The translations under genes and the position numbers were made by a program. DNA of 6,754 nucleotides from JAIEPT01 sp038217425. Lineage in GTDB: Bacteria > Planctomycetota > Planctomycetia > Gemmatales > Gemmataceae. Under the pieces are notes generated by a model. That model was not told the origin of the DNA. It made no database searches and worked only from the letters and a program-made list of their open reading frames with translations. Positions 1 through 5,867 of this stretch are shown one piece after another (positions within the stretch are counted from its first letter, which is position 1; every line of letters starts with the position of its first letter). The DNA lies in assembly GCA_038217425.1 (NCBI GenBank), contig JBBQPM010000282.1, forward strand, positions 1 to 6,754, read 5' to 3'.

Positions 1-112
1 GCTGCAACGCCCGCAAAATCGGGATGATCTCATCCCGGCAATTCAAGTTCAGTTCAATGCTGCCGACACCCGGGCAATCCAATCGCGGTTGTACTTGATA
101 CGCCAAACGCAT
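1..112 (-). CDS. Transposase, N-terminal fragment (ISNCY-like), runs off left edge
   Basis: On the minus strand an ATG at 112-110 opens a frame that stays open to the window edge (37 codons). A purine-rich GGGGGA lies about six bases upstream as a possible ribosome binding site. The visible protein begins MRLAYQVQPRLDC and continues to ELNLNCRDEIIPILRALQ. From memory, the block L-N-x-x-CRDEIIP-x-L-x-x-LQ near residue 20-37 is typical of the start of ISNCY-family transposases common in planctomycetes; this is recalled family resemblance, not a search. These enzymes cut and join the ends of their own insertion sequence. The right end of the element, with its terminal inverted repeat, should lie a short way to the right of 112, but I cannot identify it. 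Most of the gene is outside the window, so intactness is unknown. Confidence 0.55.
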   Translation of the reverse strand, partial: MRLAYQVQPRLDCPGVGSIELNLNCRDEIIPILRALQ

Positions 113-361
113 GATCCATCCCCCATGAAGATTCGCACGGCGACTCGAACCACCCGGCACACAACGGCCTATTCTCTGGGAAATCCAATGCCTTGCTTAT
201 CTTGTTGGACGACGAACCTGCAATCTTCGTTCGCGAATTCACCCAAAAATCCTGGGAATTCCCGCGTTCATCGCATATCCGGACGGACACTAATTAGGGC
301 GGGTGTGAAACAAGGGGTGGCCATTGCTCCTCCTAAGCCGCCGACGCCTACGCGTGCAGTG

Positions 362-586
362 ATGTTAGAGGCGCGGTACGAGTTCGCCTGCGCTGCGGCT
401 TGGGAATTGAATGTGCGACTGCCTGGGCATTTTTTATCACGCCCTCAGCAGGGAAACCTCGCCTGTGGCGACGGCCTGGTCCTGGAAGGCCATACGCACA
501 CTTACTACGCGAAGCAACTCGCCCAGCACGCGGTCATGGAAGCTGTCGATCTGCCGATCCATGCCAATGAGATCGTAGTGGTATGA
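362..586 (+). CDS. Small BON-domain protein
   Basis: This is a 74-residue acidic protein. Its C-terminal half, VLEGHTHTYYAKQLAQ (residues 40-55) followed by a hydrophobic stretch and NEIVVV (69-74), matches the BON pattern: G-x-x-L-x-G-x-v-x-(S/T)-YY-x-K-x-x-AQ, then an N-x-I-x-V end. BON domains bind phospholipid surfaces or partner proteins at the envelope and recur in stress-response loci. The length matches the short single-BON proteins I recall from planctomycetes. The N-terminal part (residues 1-30) is a poorer match. The start is uncertain: ATG 362 has no good Shine-Dalgarno sequence, a GTG at 305 is in frame, and the frame is open from base 2, although the translation before about 300 does not look like protein. 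The 5' end may therefore have been lost or replaced, possibly by the neighbouring element. Confidence 0.45.
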   Translation: MLEARYEFACAAAWELNVRLPGHFLSRPQQGNLACGDGLVLEGHTHTYYAKQLAQHAVMEAVDLPIHANEIVVV

Positions 587-619
587 ATTTTGCAGCGATG
601 TTTCCATCTCGGTGGAAAC

Positions 620-842
620 CGGGCATTCAGTCCGGACGCTGACGATTTGAACCAAAAGTGAGGTCGAAAATGCTGTGTCCGCCGGAGATCGACTCTTGGG
701 CATCATCAGCCTGAAGGACCTGTTGCGTTTCTTCACCTTGAAGATCGAACTCGAAGGCGAGGAAAAGAGTAGGTCGATCGCGACCAATCCTCCGCGCTAC
801 GAGAAAGAGGTTGAAGCCGAAGTGTTCGCAGGAAAACCATGA
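620..842 (+). pseudogene. C-terminal remnant of a CBS-domain protein
   Basis: The frame 651-839 reads GDRLLGIISLKDLLRFF (from 681), then a charged tail ending VFAGKP with a stop at 840-842. G-D-R-L-(V/L)-G-(I/V)-I-S-L-K-D-L-L is the classic last strand and helix of a CBS domain, and the tail -LKIELEGEE- follows it in CBS proteins and CBS-bearing site-2 proteases that I recall from planctomycetes. There is no usable start codon in this frame. Just upstream, PDADDL (632-649), which fits the preceding CBS segment, lies in a different frame that stops at 659-661, and the CBS frame itself has a TGA at 648-650. The piece is therefore a frameshifted leftover missing its N-terminal part. CBS pairs bind adenosine nucleotides and gate attached enzymes. 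The TGA overlaps the ATG at 839 of the next gene's long frame. Confidence 0.55.
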
Positions 843-853
843 GGAGGAACGAC

Positions 854-1549
854 ATGCTCAACATCAAAAGCATTCTTCACCCGACCGATTACTCGATCCA
901 TTCGGAGACGGCGTTCCGGATCGCCTGTGCGCTGGCGCGGGATTACGAGGCCCGCGTCGTGGTTCTGCACGTTGCTCCTTTGCCCGCCATCGGGGATGCG
1001 GGTCTGGCTGTGATCCCACCACCGCCGGATTTCAACAAAGAAGAATTGGAGACCCAGCTCCTACAGGTCCAAGCCTCGGATCCTGGCACCCGCATCGAAC
1101 ATCGGCTGGAGAGGGGGGAAGCATCCGCGAAAATTCTTGCGGTCGCTCAAGCAATCCCGTGCGAGTTGATCATCATGGGAACGCACGGTCGGACGGGACT
1201 CGGACGGCTGCTGATGGGAAGCGTGGCGGAAGAAGTGTTGCGAAATGCCCCATGCCCGGTGCTGACTGTCAAGTCGCCGATCCCCGAGACGCCACCTGGT
1301 GATCTCGTAACGGTCTACACGTTACATGATCCCATCCGGGCCGAACTGATCAAGGCCGCGCTCCAGCGTGAGAATATCTCCTGTCTGTTGGCGGGAATCC
1401 AACAAGCCAGTGCCGTGGGCCTGCCGGGAACGACCATTCTTGTCCAGGCGCCTGCCGCCTCAGCCGAACATGCTCGGGAGTTGATACTAGCGTGGGAGAA
1501 GAAGCCGGTTTCCCAGGGGCGAACTTTTTCGACCCAAGACGTCGGCTAA
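854..1549 (+). CDS. Universal stress protein with C-terminal DUF2007-like domain
   Basis: This is a 231-residue cytosolic protein. Residues 5-140 form a UspA domain. The first strand is ILHPTDYS (7-14), and the nucleotide-binding loop is G109-x2-G112-x9-G122-S123 (GTHGRTGLGRLLMGS), the pattern of ATP-binding Usp proteins; LRNAPCPVLTVK (129-140) closes the fold. A Pro-rich linker (142-148) leads to residues 150-215, LVTVYTLHDPIRAELIKAAL and onward to an H-A-R-E-L-I helix. These resemble DUF2007, a small ferredoxin-like domain proposed to act in signalling. I start it at ATG 854 because AGGAGG (841-846) sits seven bases upstream; the in-frame ATG at 839 lacks such a site. The next gene is a single-domain paralogue with the same start and ATP loop. 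The extra domain is an inference from pattern; the Usp assignment is firm. Confidence 0.9.
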   Translation: MLNIKSILHPTDYSIHSETAFRIACALARDYEARVVVLHVAPLPAIGDAGLAVIPPPPDFNKEELETQLLQVQASDPGTRIEHRLERGEASAKILAVAQAIPCELIIMGTHGRTGLGRLLMGSVAEEVLRNAPCPVLTVKSPIPETPPGDLVTVYTLHDPIRAELIKAALQRENISCLLAGIQQASAVGLPGTTILVQAPAASAEHARELILAWEKKPVSQGRTFSTQDVG

Positions 1550-1588
1550 GCGATTGTTGGTGGACCGGTCATGTAGCCCTATGGGAAT

Positions 1589-1609
1589 GGTAGCGCAGGT
1601 AGCGCAGGT
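1589..1609 (+). repeat. Short tandem repeat, 9-bp unit, 2.3 copies
   Basis: GGTAGCGCA occurs twice head to tail (1589-1597 and 1598-1606), followed by a further GGT. It lies in the 97-bp gap between the two universal stress protein genes. It could be a direct-repeat operator or simply replication slippage. Confidence 0.5.
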
Positions 1610-1646
1610 GTACCGGCCGTAGACACCACGACGAAAGGAATGTGCC

Positions 1647-2093
1647 ATGTCATCGATTCACATGATTCTCCACCCGACCGACTTTTCGCCGCCGTCCGAA
1701 CATGCCTTCCACCTTGCCTGCGCTTTGGCAAGAGACCAGCATGCGCGGCTAGTCGCCTTGCACGTCCTGGAGCAGCCCGTAATCGCCTACTCAGGCGTGG
1801 CGATGGCCCCGCCAATACCCCCACCTGCTGACCAAATGACGGCCTTGCGAGCCCAACTTGACCAGCTCCAGGCCCCGTTTCCGGGGCTGGAGGTCGAACA
1901 TCGACTGCTTGAAGGGGCGCCGGTCACTGCTATTCTCCAGGTCGCTGACGAACTGAAATGCGACCTGATCGTGATGGGCACACATGGCCGAACCGGGTTG
2001 GGAAGGATGTTGATGGGCAGTGTGGCCGAGCAGGTTTTGCGAAACGCGAAAGGTCCAGTTCTCACCGTGAAGGCGCCCCTTTCCCGGGAATAG
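1647..2093 (+). CDS. Universal stress protein, single UspA domain
   Basis: This 148-residue protein has the normal length of a one-domain Usp. It opens with MILHPTDFSPPSEHAF, carries a Pro-rich loop around residues 55-60, and has the ATP loop G111-x2-G114-x9-G124-S125 (GTHGRTGLGRMLMGS). It ends in LRNAKGPVLTVKAP. Such proteins bind ATP, usually as dimers, and support survival under starvation, hypoxia or oxidative stress. AAAGGAA (1634-1640) lies six bases before the ATG. Its start region and ATP loop closely follow those of the upstream Usp-DUF2007 protein (ILHPTD, ACALARD, THGRTGLGR, LMGSVAE), so the pair probably arose by duplication, with a gain or loss of the DUF2007 part. A 97-bp gap separates the two. 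Confidence 0.93.
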   Translation: MSSIHMILHPTDFSPPSEHAFHLACALARDQHARLVALHVLEQPVIAYSGVAMAPPIPPPADQMTALRAQLDQLQAPFPGLEVEHRLLEGAPVTAILQVADELKCDLIVMGTHGRTGLGRMLMGSVAEQVLRNAKGPVLTVKAPLSRE

Positions 2094-2256
2094 CCGTCTC
2101 TGTGACAGAATGCGGGGAGATCATGAACGGAGCGGAGGGGTTGAACGGGCCGCGGCAACGACGTGGAGTCAGTCAACTCGAATCATAATGCAGAACATCC
2201 CGGAGCGCAGGTATTTCGGCAACTGATTTCCGATGTCTCGTAAAAGAGTTAATCAG

Positions 2257-2794
2257 ATGAAACGGAAGAAAATGACAGCGATCGTCATCGCGGCCGTCGG
2301 AGGGCTCGTTGCCCTGTACGAGATCCCGGCGCGGGCCCAGCAAGGCAAAGAGCACCACCAGCACTTCGCCAAGTGCGCCAAGGCGCGCGCCGACTGCCAG
2401 GTGTCCTGCGATTCGTGCTTCCGCCACCTGCGCGGCCCTCGTCGAGAAAGGGAAGAAAGAGCACGCCAAGACCATGCACGCCTGCGTGGATTGCGCGGAA
2501 TTCTGTGCACTCGCGGCCAAGCTATCTGCCCGACAAAGCCCGTTTTCGGCGACGGCTTGCGACGGATGCGCGAAGACTTGCGACGAATGTGCAAAGGAGT
2601 GCGAGAAGTTCAAGGACGACAGGCACATGGTGGACTGCGCCAAGTCGTGCCGAGACTGCGCCAAGGCTTGCCGCGCCATGATCGAGCATTTGAAGCTATT
2701 GAGTGCGGCCTCGCCTGATAGGCAGGTTCATCTTCGTGCCTGCAAACCGGTGTCTCATGGCACGGCGATTGCTACGATTGCTACTTGTTATTGA
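2257..2794 (+). pseudogene. Exported Cys-rich four-helix copper-binding protein (DUF326/Csp-like), frameshifted
   Basis: Two overlapping frames make one protein when one base of the CC at 2427-2428 is skipped; the join reads FRH then CAALVEKGKKEHAK. The restored product is about 178 residues. MKRKKMTAIVIAAVGG...ARA is a Sec signal peptide with an A-R-A cleavage site before QQGKEHH. The mature part has 17 Cys in helical spacings: CAKARADCQVSC (40-51), CVDCAEFC (76-83), CAKTCDECAKEC (104-115) and CAKSCRDCAKAC (127-138). This is the four-helix bundle of Cys-lined proteins that store or sequester Cu(I). The first motif has Arg44 where the others have Cys. About 30 residues after MIEHL look non-conserved. 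The start at 2257 is chosen for the signal peptide and a preceding AAGAG; ATG 2233 is also in frame. The lesion may be real or a sequencing error, since everything downstream is otherwise well preserved. Confidence 0.8.
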
Positions 2795-2799
2795 GTGGT

Positions 2800-2827
2800 T
2801 CCGAACAGCACGCGATCGCGTTCCGGA
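2800..2827 (+). terminator. Imperfect hairpin after the Csp-like gene, possible terminator
   Basis: TCCGAAC (2800-2806) pairs with GTTCCGGA (2820-2827) with one bulged base, and the loop contains most of the palindrome CGCGATCGCG (2811-2820). It starts six bases after the stop codon at 2794, where an end-of-transcript structure would be expected. No T-tract follows, so it is not a classic intrinsic terminator. The palindrome alone could also be an operator. Confidence 0.25.
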
Positions 2828-2919
2828 CATGAACCTGCGCGGCAATTCAAGTGACCCGAGCCGATAGCGCGTGGCAGCCGTCAACGAAGTTCCTTGGCCA
2901 TCAAAGAGGAGCGAACACC

Positions 2920-3741
2920 ATGAATGACCACACCCGCACCAGCCCCATCCTTCAACAAAGCGCAGCACCGGGGGTGCTTCCTCCACCGCCGCCGCCGCTC
3001 CCAGCCGAAACCGAGCCGGCAACTCCGCCCGAACCGGACCAGCCGGCAGTCAGCCGGCAACTGCGGATCTACAGTCATTCCTCGTTCTTTTACTGGTGGC
3101 CAGTTTGGGTTGTCGGGTACGTCTTGGCGTTTCTCACCTACTGGATGGTCGAGCCTCAGGCAATCGACTCCATCGGGCAAACACGCGTGTGGATTCATCC
3201 AAGCAGCAATCTGGGCCTGGCTTACTTCCTCGTCCTGTTCCTGGTTATCGTGATCACCAATTTCTCGGTGCGCGGGTTAGCGTCCGGCATCGTCATCATG
3301 GGAATCGCCTTGGTCACCATCGTCCTTGCCTTTGTCGGCTGGTGGGATGAGATTTTCTCGTGGTTTGGCGGCCTCACCATTCACCTCACCATGGGCGCTT
3401 ATTTCTGGTTCTCCACTCTGATGTTCTTGACCTGGGCCGTTACCGTGTTTGGACTTGATCGCCTGAGTTACTGGGAAGTTACGCCGGGGCAGCTTACTCA
3501 CAAAGCGCTCTTCGGCGCCGGCTCGAAGAGTTATAACGCGCAAGGCATGGGGTTGGAGAAACATCGCGACGATCTATTCCGACACTGGCTTCTCGGCATC
3601 GGTTCCGGAGACTTGTTGATTCGGACGTCTGGCGCCACCCGCGAGCAGATCGACGTGACGAACGTGCTCTTCGTCGGCGCCAAGGTCGACGCCATGCAGC
3701 GACTTATCGCTGAGGTTCCCGAAGGGTCGGTACCGACTTGA
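2920..3741 (+). CDS. Four-pass membrane protein with Pro-rich N-terminus and bacterial PH-like domain
   Basis: This is a 273-residue protein. Residues 1-45 are hydrophilic and proline-rich, with a run of six Pro at 21-26. Four hydrophobic segments follow: about 56-77 (FFYWWPVWVVGYVLAF), 98-114, 120-142 and 155-179. The soluble C-terminus from VTPGQL (187) runs through MGLEKHRDDLFRHWLLGIGSGDLLI, a Gly/Asp-rich turn, and NVLFVGAKVDAMQRLI. It resembles the bPH2/DUF304 fold (T-x-x-x-L, then L-L-G-x-G-x-G-D-L-x-I). Similar proteins with the same order of parts occur in planctomycetes as uncharacterised conserved membrane proteins, as far as I recall. The function is unknown; binding a partner or lipid at the membrane is an inference. 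The start is set by AGAGGAG (2905-2911) eight bases upstream; the in-frame ATG 2851 has no such site. Two or more 90-100 bp gaps flank it. Confidence 0.85.
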   Translation: MNDHTRTSPILQQSAAPGVLPPPPPPLPAETEPATPPEPDQPAVSRQLRIYSHSSFFYWWPVWVVGYVLAFLTYWMVEPQAIDSIGQTRVWIHPSSNLGLAYFLVLFLVIVITNFSVRGLASGIVIMGIALVTIVLAFVGWWDEIFSWFGGLTIHLTMGAYFWFSTLMFLTWAVTVFGLDRLSYWEVTPGQLTHKALFGAGSKSYNAQGMGLEKHRDDLFRHWLLGIGSGDLLIRTSGATREQIDVTNVLFVGAKVDAMQRLIAEVPEGSVPT

Positions 3742-3837
3742 GCAGGACCTGACAGCAAATAGACGCAAGCATTGGCTCCCGATGCTGAGAACGCGAAAAC
3801 GACCATCCGATCCAATCACCCTAAAGGAGGACTATTC

Positions 3838-4653
3838 ATGTCTGAAATCCCCCGTTATCTGATTGCTGCTCTGACGGTGGTGATGATCGCGCTGGGTTAC
3901 ACTCGAGCGGGCGACCAACCGTTGGGCCGAGAGGAACTTGCTTCAATTCAGGAGGCGACTCGAGTTCTTGCCCGTGAAGTCGAGTTCTTGCAAGACGTCG
4001 TCGCGGAGCAAAGTGGGCAGAAGGAATGGTCGCTTTACCGCCAAGCCGATGCGGTGCAGGCCAACATCGTGGACCTCCAAAAACTCCTGAAGGCTGAGAA
4101 TTCCCGCAAGGCTCTGTACGAGGCGTTCGACAAGCTGGACCGTAAGGTCCACGAGTTCCTGAAGGACGCGCAGGCCCCTGGACCCGAGCAACGCCTCCTC
4201 CGGCGTTTGGCGGCTCGAGTAAGCGCCGCTGACGAAGAGTTGCACTACGCGCTGTTCGCAAAGGACGCTTCAAAAGACAGAGCTAAACAACTACTTGAGC
4301 GACAGGCCCGCGGCCTGTCGGCCGCGGCTCGGCAACTGGACACGACGGCCGGGTACGCGCTGGCGGGCATTCAGGGCAAGGGCGTCCTGGCTGCGGAATT
4401 GCACAAGCTCGCGGAGGCAGCGGAGCAATTCGAGAAGTCGCTCGCGTCCGGAACGGATCGCCCGCTGCTGTTGAAGGACTTTGCCAAAGTGAATCAAGCC
4501 TGGGAACGGGCAGTTCAGGGGTTAGGGAAGCTGAGAGCAGGCGACAGCATGCACCTGATCCGCGCAGCCGGCCAGATGGACCGCCTCCACGAACGCCTCT
4601 TTCGCCTGCTTGGCGCGGACGGCGAACGCCCCCAGCTCATTCTCCGTGCCTAA
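3838..4653 (+). CDS. Exported all-helical protein of unknown function, two similar halves
   Basis: This is a 271-residue protein. MSEIPRYLIAALTVVMIALG plus YTRA (residues 1-24) is a signal peptide or N-terminal anchor, cleavable after TRA. The rest is rich in Ala, Leu, Lys, Glu and Arg with heptad-like spacing and no Cys, so it should be helical and periplasmic. The segments 32-142 and about 150-260 align loosely. AFDKLDRKVHEFL (96-108) matches DFAKVNQAWERAV (214-226), and a motif LHxxLF occurs at 135-140 and again at 250-255. This suggests two copies of one helical bundle. I do not recognise the family. A strong AAAGGAGG (3823-3830) seven bases before the ATG fixes the start. It follows the membrane protein by 96 bp and precedes the SseB-like gene in the same reading frame. 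Confidence 0.85.
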   Translation: MSEIPRYLIAALTVVMIALGYTRAGDQPLGREELASIQEATRVLAREVEFLQDVVAEQSGQKEWSLYRQADAVQANIVDLQKLLKAENSRKALYEAFDKLDRKVHEFLKDAQAPGPEQRLLRRLAARVSAADEELHYALFAKDASKDRAKQLLERQARGLSAAARQLDTTAGYALAGIQGKGVLAAELHKLAEAAEQFEKSLASGTDRPLLLKDFAKVNQAWERAVQGLGKLRAGDSMHLIRAAGQMDRLHERLFRLLGADGERPQLILRA

Positions 4654-4794
4654 CAGGAGTCCGAGAAGTGCGAGCGGGGCCGCCGGGCCGCATGGACGGA
4701 ACGACGCAAGAGCCGCAAGGCCTTTTTCTTAGAAGTGAACGAAGAAGACTGGCCCAACCTGTGCCGCCAAATCTTGAAAAACAAGGAGCAACTG

Positions 4795-5451
4795 ATGGAA
4801 CATTCCAACCAAAGCCATGAACCGCGCGCCGCGGATTCCGAACTCCCCAAAGGCGACGCAACGACTTACCCGGGCGGTTATCACAGCCGAGGCGTGCCCG
4901 GCGAGGAAGGCGATGCGAGCAAGCGCATGCGCGTCCTCAAGGTCGGCGACCGGAGCCAGCGGATCAACAAATCCCGGCCTCAGACCGGGGGGACAGGCGC
5001 CGAGCAGGCTTCCGCCGCCCAGCTCGCCAAAGCGGTGAAGAAGGCCAAGTGGGCTGACGGCGCCCGGCTCGCGGCTGGCGGGGCCACTGAGGCGACGGCC
5101 GCCTTCGTGATCGCCAAGAAAGGCCGCGACTTCCTGGACACGCCGGTTTTCCACGCCGGAGAGTCGGGCGAAGAGGAAGCCGTCGCCCTTTTCACGGATC
5201 GCCAACGGGCGCAGCAATATCTCGAACGCGCCGCTTGGGGCCAGACCGACGAGATAGGAGCACTCTCGCCGAGCGAACTTCTTCAATGGCTGGTGGAAGC
5301 GAATGGTGAAGGCATTCACTACGTGACCATCAACCCGGATCGGGAACGGCATCTCGCCGGCGATCCGCAACCCGCTCTTTCCCTCGACGCCGTGGGCGAG
5401 AAATCCCCGGACAGCCTTCTTCAAGAATTGAAAACCATTGCGCAGGATTGA
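4795..5451 (+). CDS. Soluble protein with SseB-like C-terminal domain
   Basis: This is a 218-residue protein. Residues 1-85 are polar and probably disordered, with a basic patch at 43-60 (KRMRVLKVGDRSQR). Residues 100-183 look like a compact fold: FVIAKKG, TPVFHAGES, ALFTDRQRAQQYL, LSPSELLQWLVEANGEGIHY, VTINPD. This order of strand, strand, F-T-D helix, L-x-x-L-L helix and a final hydrophobic strand ending in N-P resembles SseB N-terminal-type domains, whose biochemical role is unclear. ATG 4795 is preceded by AAGGAG (4783-4788) at six bases. An alternative GTG at 4735 gives 20 more residues but lacks a ribosome binding site. No signal peptide is visible, so a cytosolic place is likely. The SseB-like call is an inference from motif order only. 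Confidence 0.75.
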   Translation: MEHSNQSHEPRAADSELPKGDATTYPGGYHSRGVPGEEGDASKRMRVLKVGDRSQRINKSRPQTGGTGAEQASAAQLAKAVKKAKWADGARLAAGGATEATAAFVIAKKGRDFLDTPVFHAGESGEEEAVALFTDRQRAQQYLERAAWGQTDEIGALSPSELLQWLVEANGEGIHYVTINPDRERHLAGDPQPALSLDAVGEKSPDSLLQELKTIAQD

Positions 5452-5561
5452 GAAACACCTTTGCCAAGCTCCGAGTCCGCGCCGCTCTCAGTTTAAGCGA
5501 AACGCGTTACCAAAGACCAACGAAACCAGGCTTTCGGTAGGAGAGGTTTAGACAGGTTAAC

Positions 5562-5797
5562 ATGTTCGATCCGACATTAGTGTATCCAGCGGCAGCGGTG
5601 GGGATTGTGGCGCTTGCAGTGATCGTCTTGCTCACAGTCAACTTTTTTACCGTGGAGCAACGCACGGCCGCCATCTTTCAGCGGTTCGGAAAGTTCGCAC
5701 GCGAGGCGGGCCTGGCCTGAACGTCAAGATTCCATTTCATGACGCTACACATTCCCACCGGCAGATCCACAAACTAGACGGAATAATCGCGGATTGA
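5562..5797 (+). pseudogene. SPFH/band-7 (stomatin-like) protein, truncated N-terminal remnant
   Basis: ATG 5562 opens a 52-codon frame ending at TGA 5718-5720. It has a single N-terminal membrane segment (residues 8-29), then NFFTVEQRTAAIFQRFGKF, the entry of the SPFH domain in stomatin and prohibitin relatives (f-x-V-x-x-x-x-x-x-I-x-x-R-F-G-K). After EAG (residues 48-50) the expected continuation GLNVKIPFHD is found at 5714-5743 in another frame, so one base has been lost in the GGG/CCT stretch at 5708-5713. That frame gives only 27 residues, including RQIHKLDG, and stops at TGA 5795-5797. About 250 residues of the usual protein are therefore missing and the gene cannot be rescued by one correction. 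SPFH proteins form large membrane rings that organise membrane microdomains or chaperone proteases. The ribosome binding site is weak; GGTAGGAGAGG lies 15 bases upstream. Confidence 0.7.
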
Positions 5798-5867
5798 GAT
5801 TGACCTACTATTGTCGGCGGCGCCGGATTCGCGAGATACTTGCTTTCAGGGACTCGGCGAGTTGCGT

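Noticed and set aside
20..37. Near-perfect hairpin CGGGATGA-TC-TCATCCCG, candidate operator or terminator
   Set aside because: It lies inside the codons of the minus-strand transposase (the RDEII part), with a 2-base loop and no T-tract, so it is most simply coding sequence.
235..261. Two GAATTC sites 15 bases apart as a possible inverted repeat or element end
   Set aside because: The hexamer is its own reverse complement, so pairing is trivial, and the flanks match only imperfectly.
89..361. Upstream 91 codons of the long plus-strand frame ending at 586
   Set aside because: The translation is rich in Arg, Thr and Pro with no domain-like pattern, and it partly overlaps the transposase start on the other strand. 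Only the last 74 codons look like protein.
2173..2679. 168-codon minus-strand frame opposite the copper-binding gene
   Set aside because: It is antisense to a Cys-rich helical protein with clear motifs, and its Ser/Ala/Gln-rich translation mirrors the Cys and Ala codons.
2811..2820. Palindrome CGCGATCGCG as a stand-alone regulatory site
   Set aside because: A single copy of a GC-rich palindrome is not strong evidence. It is treated as part of the post-gene hairpin.
3836..4273. 145-codon minus-strand frame opposite the helical exported protein
   Set aside because: It is Arg/Pro-rich antisense noise. The plus strand has a strong ribosome binding site and a signal peptide.
4729..5424. 231-codon minus-strand frame opposite the SseB-like gene
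   Set aside because: It is long only because the plus-strand codon bias leaves few antisense stops. The plus strand has AAGGAG before the ATG and a domain-like translation.
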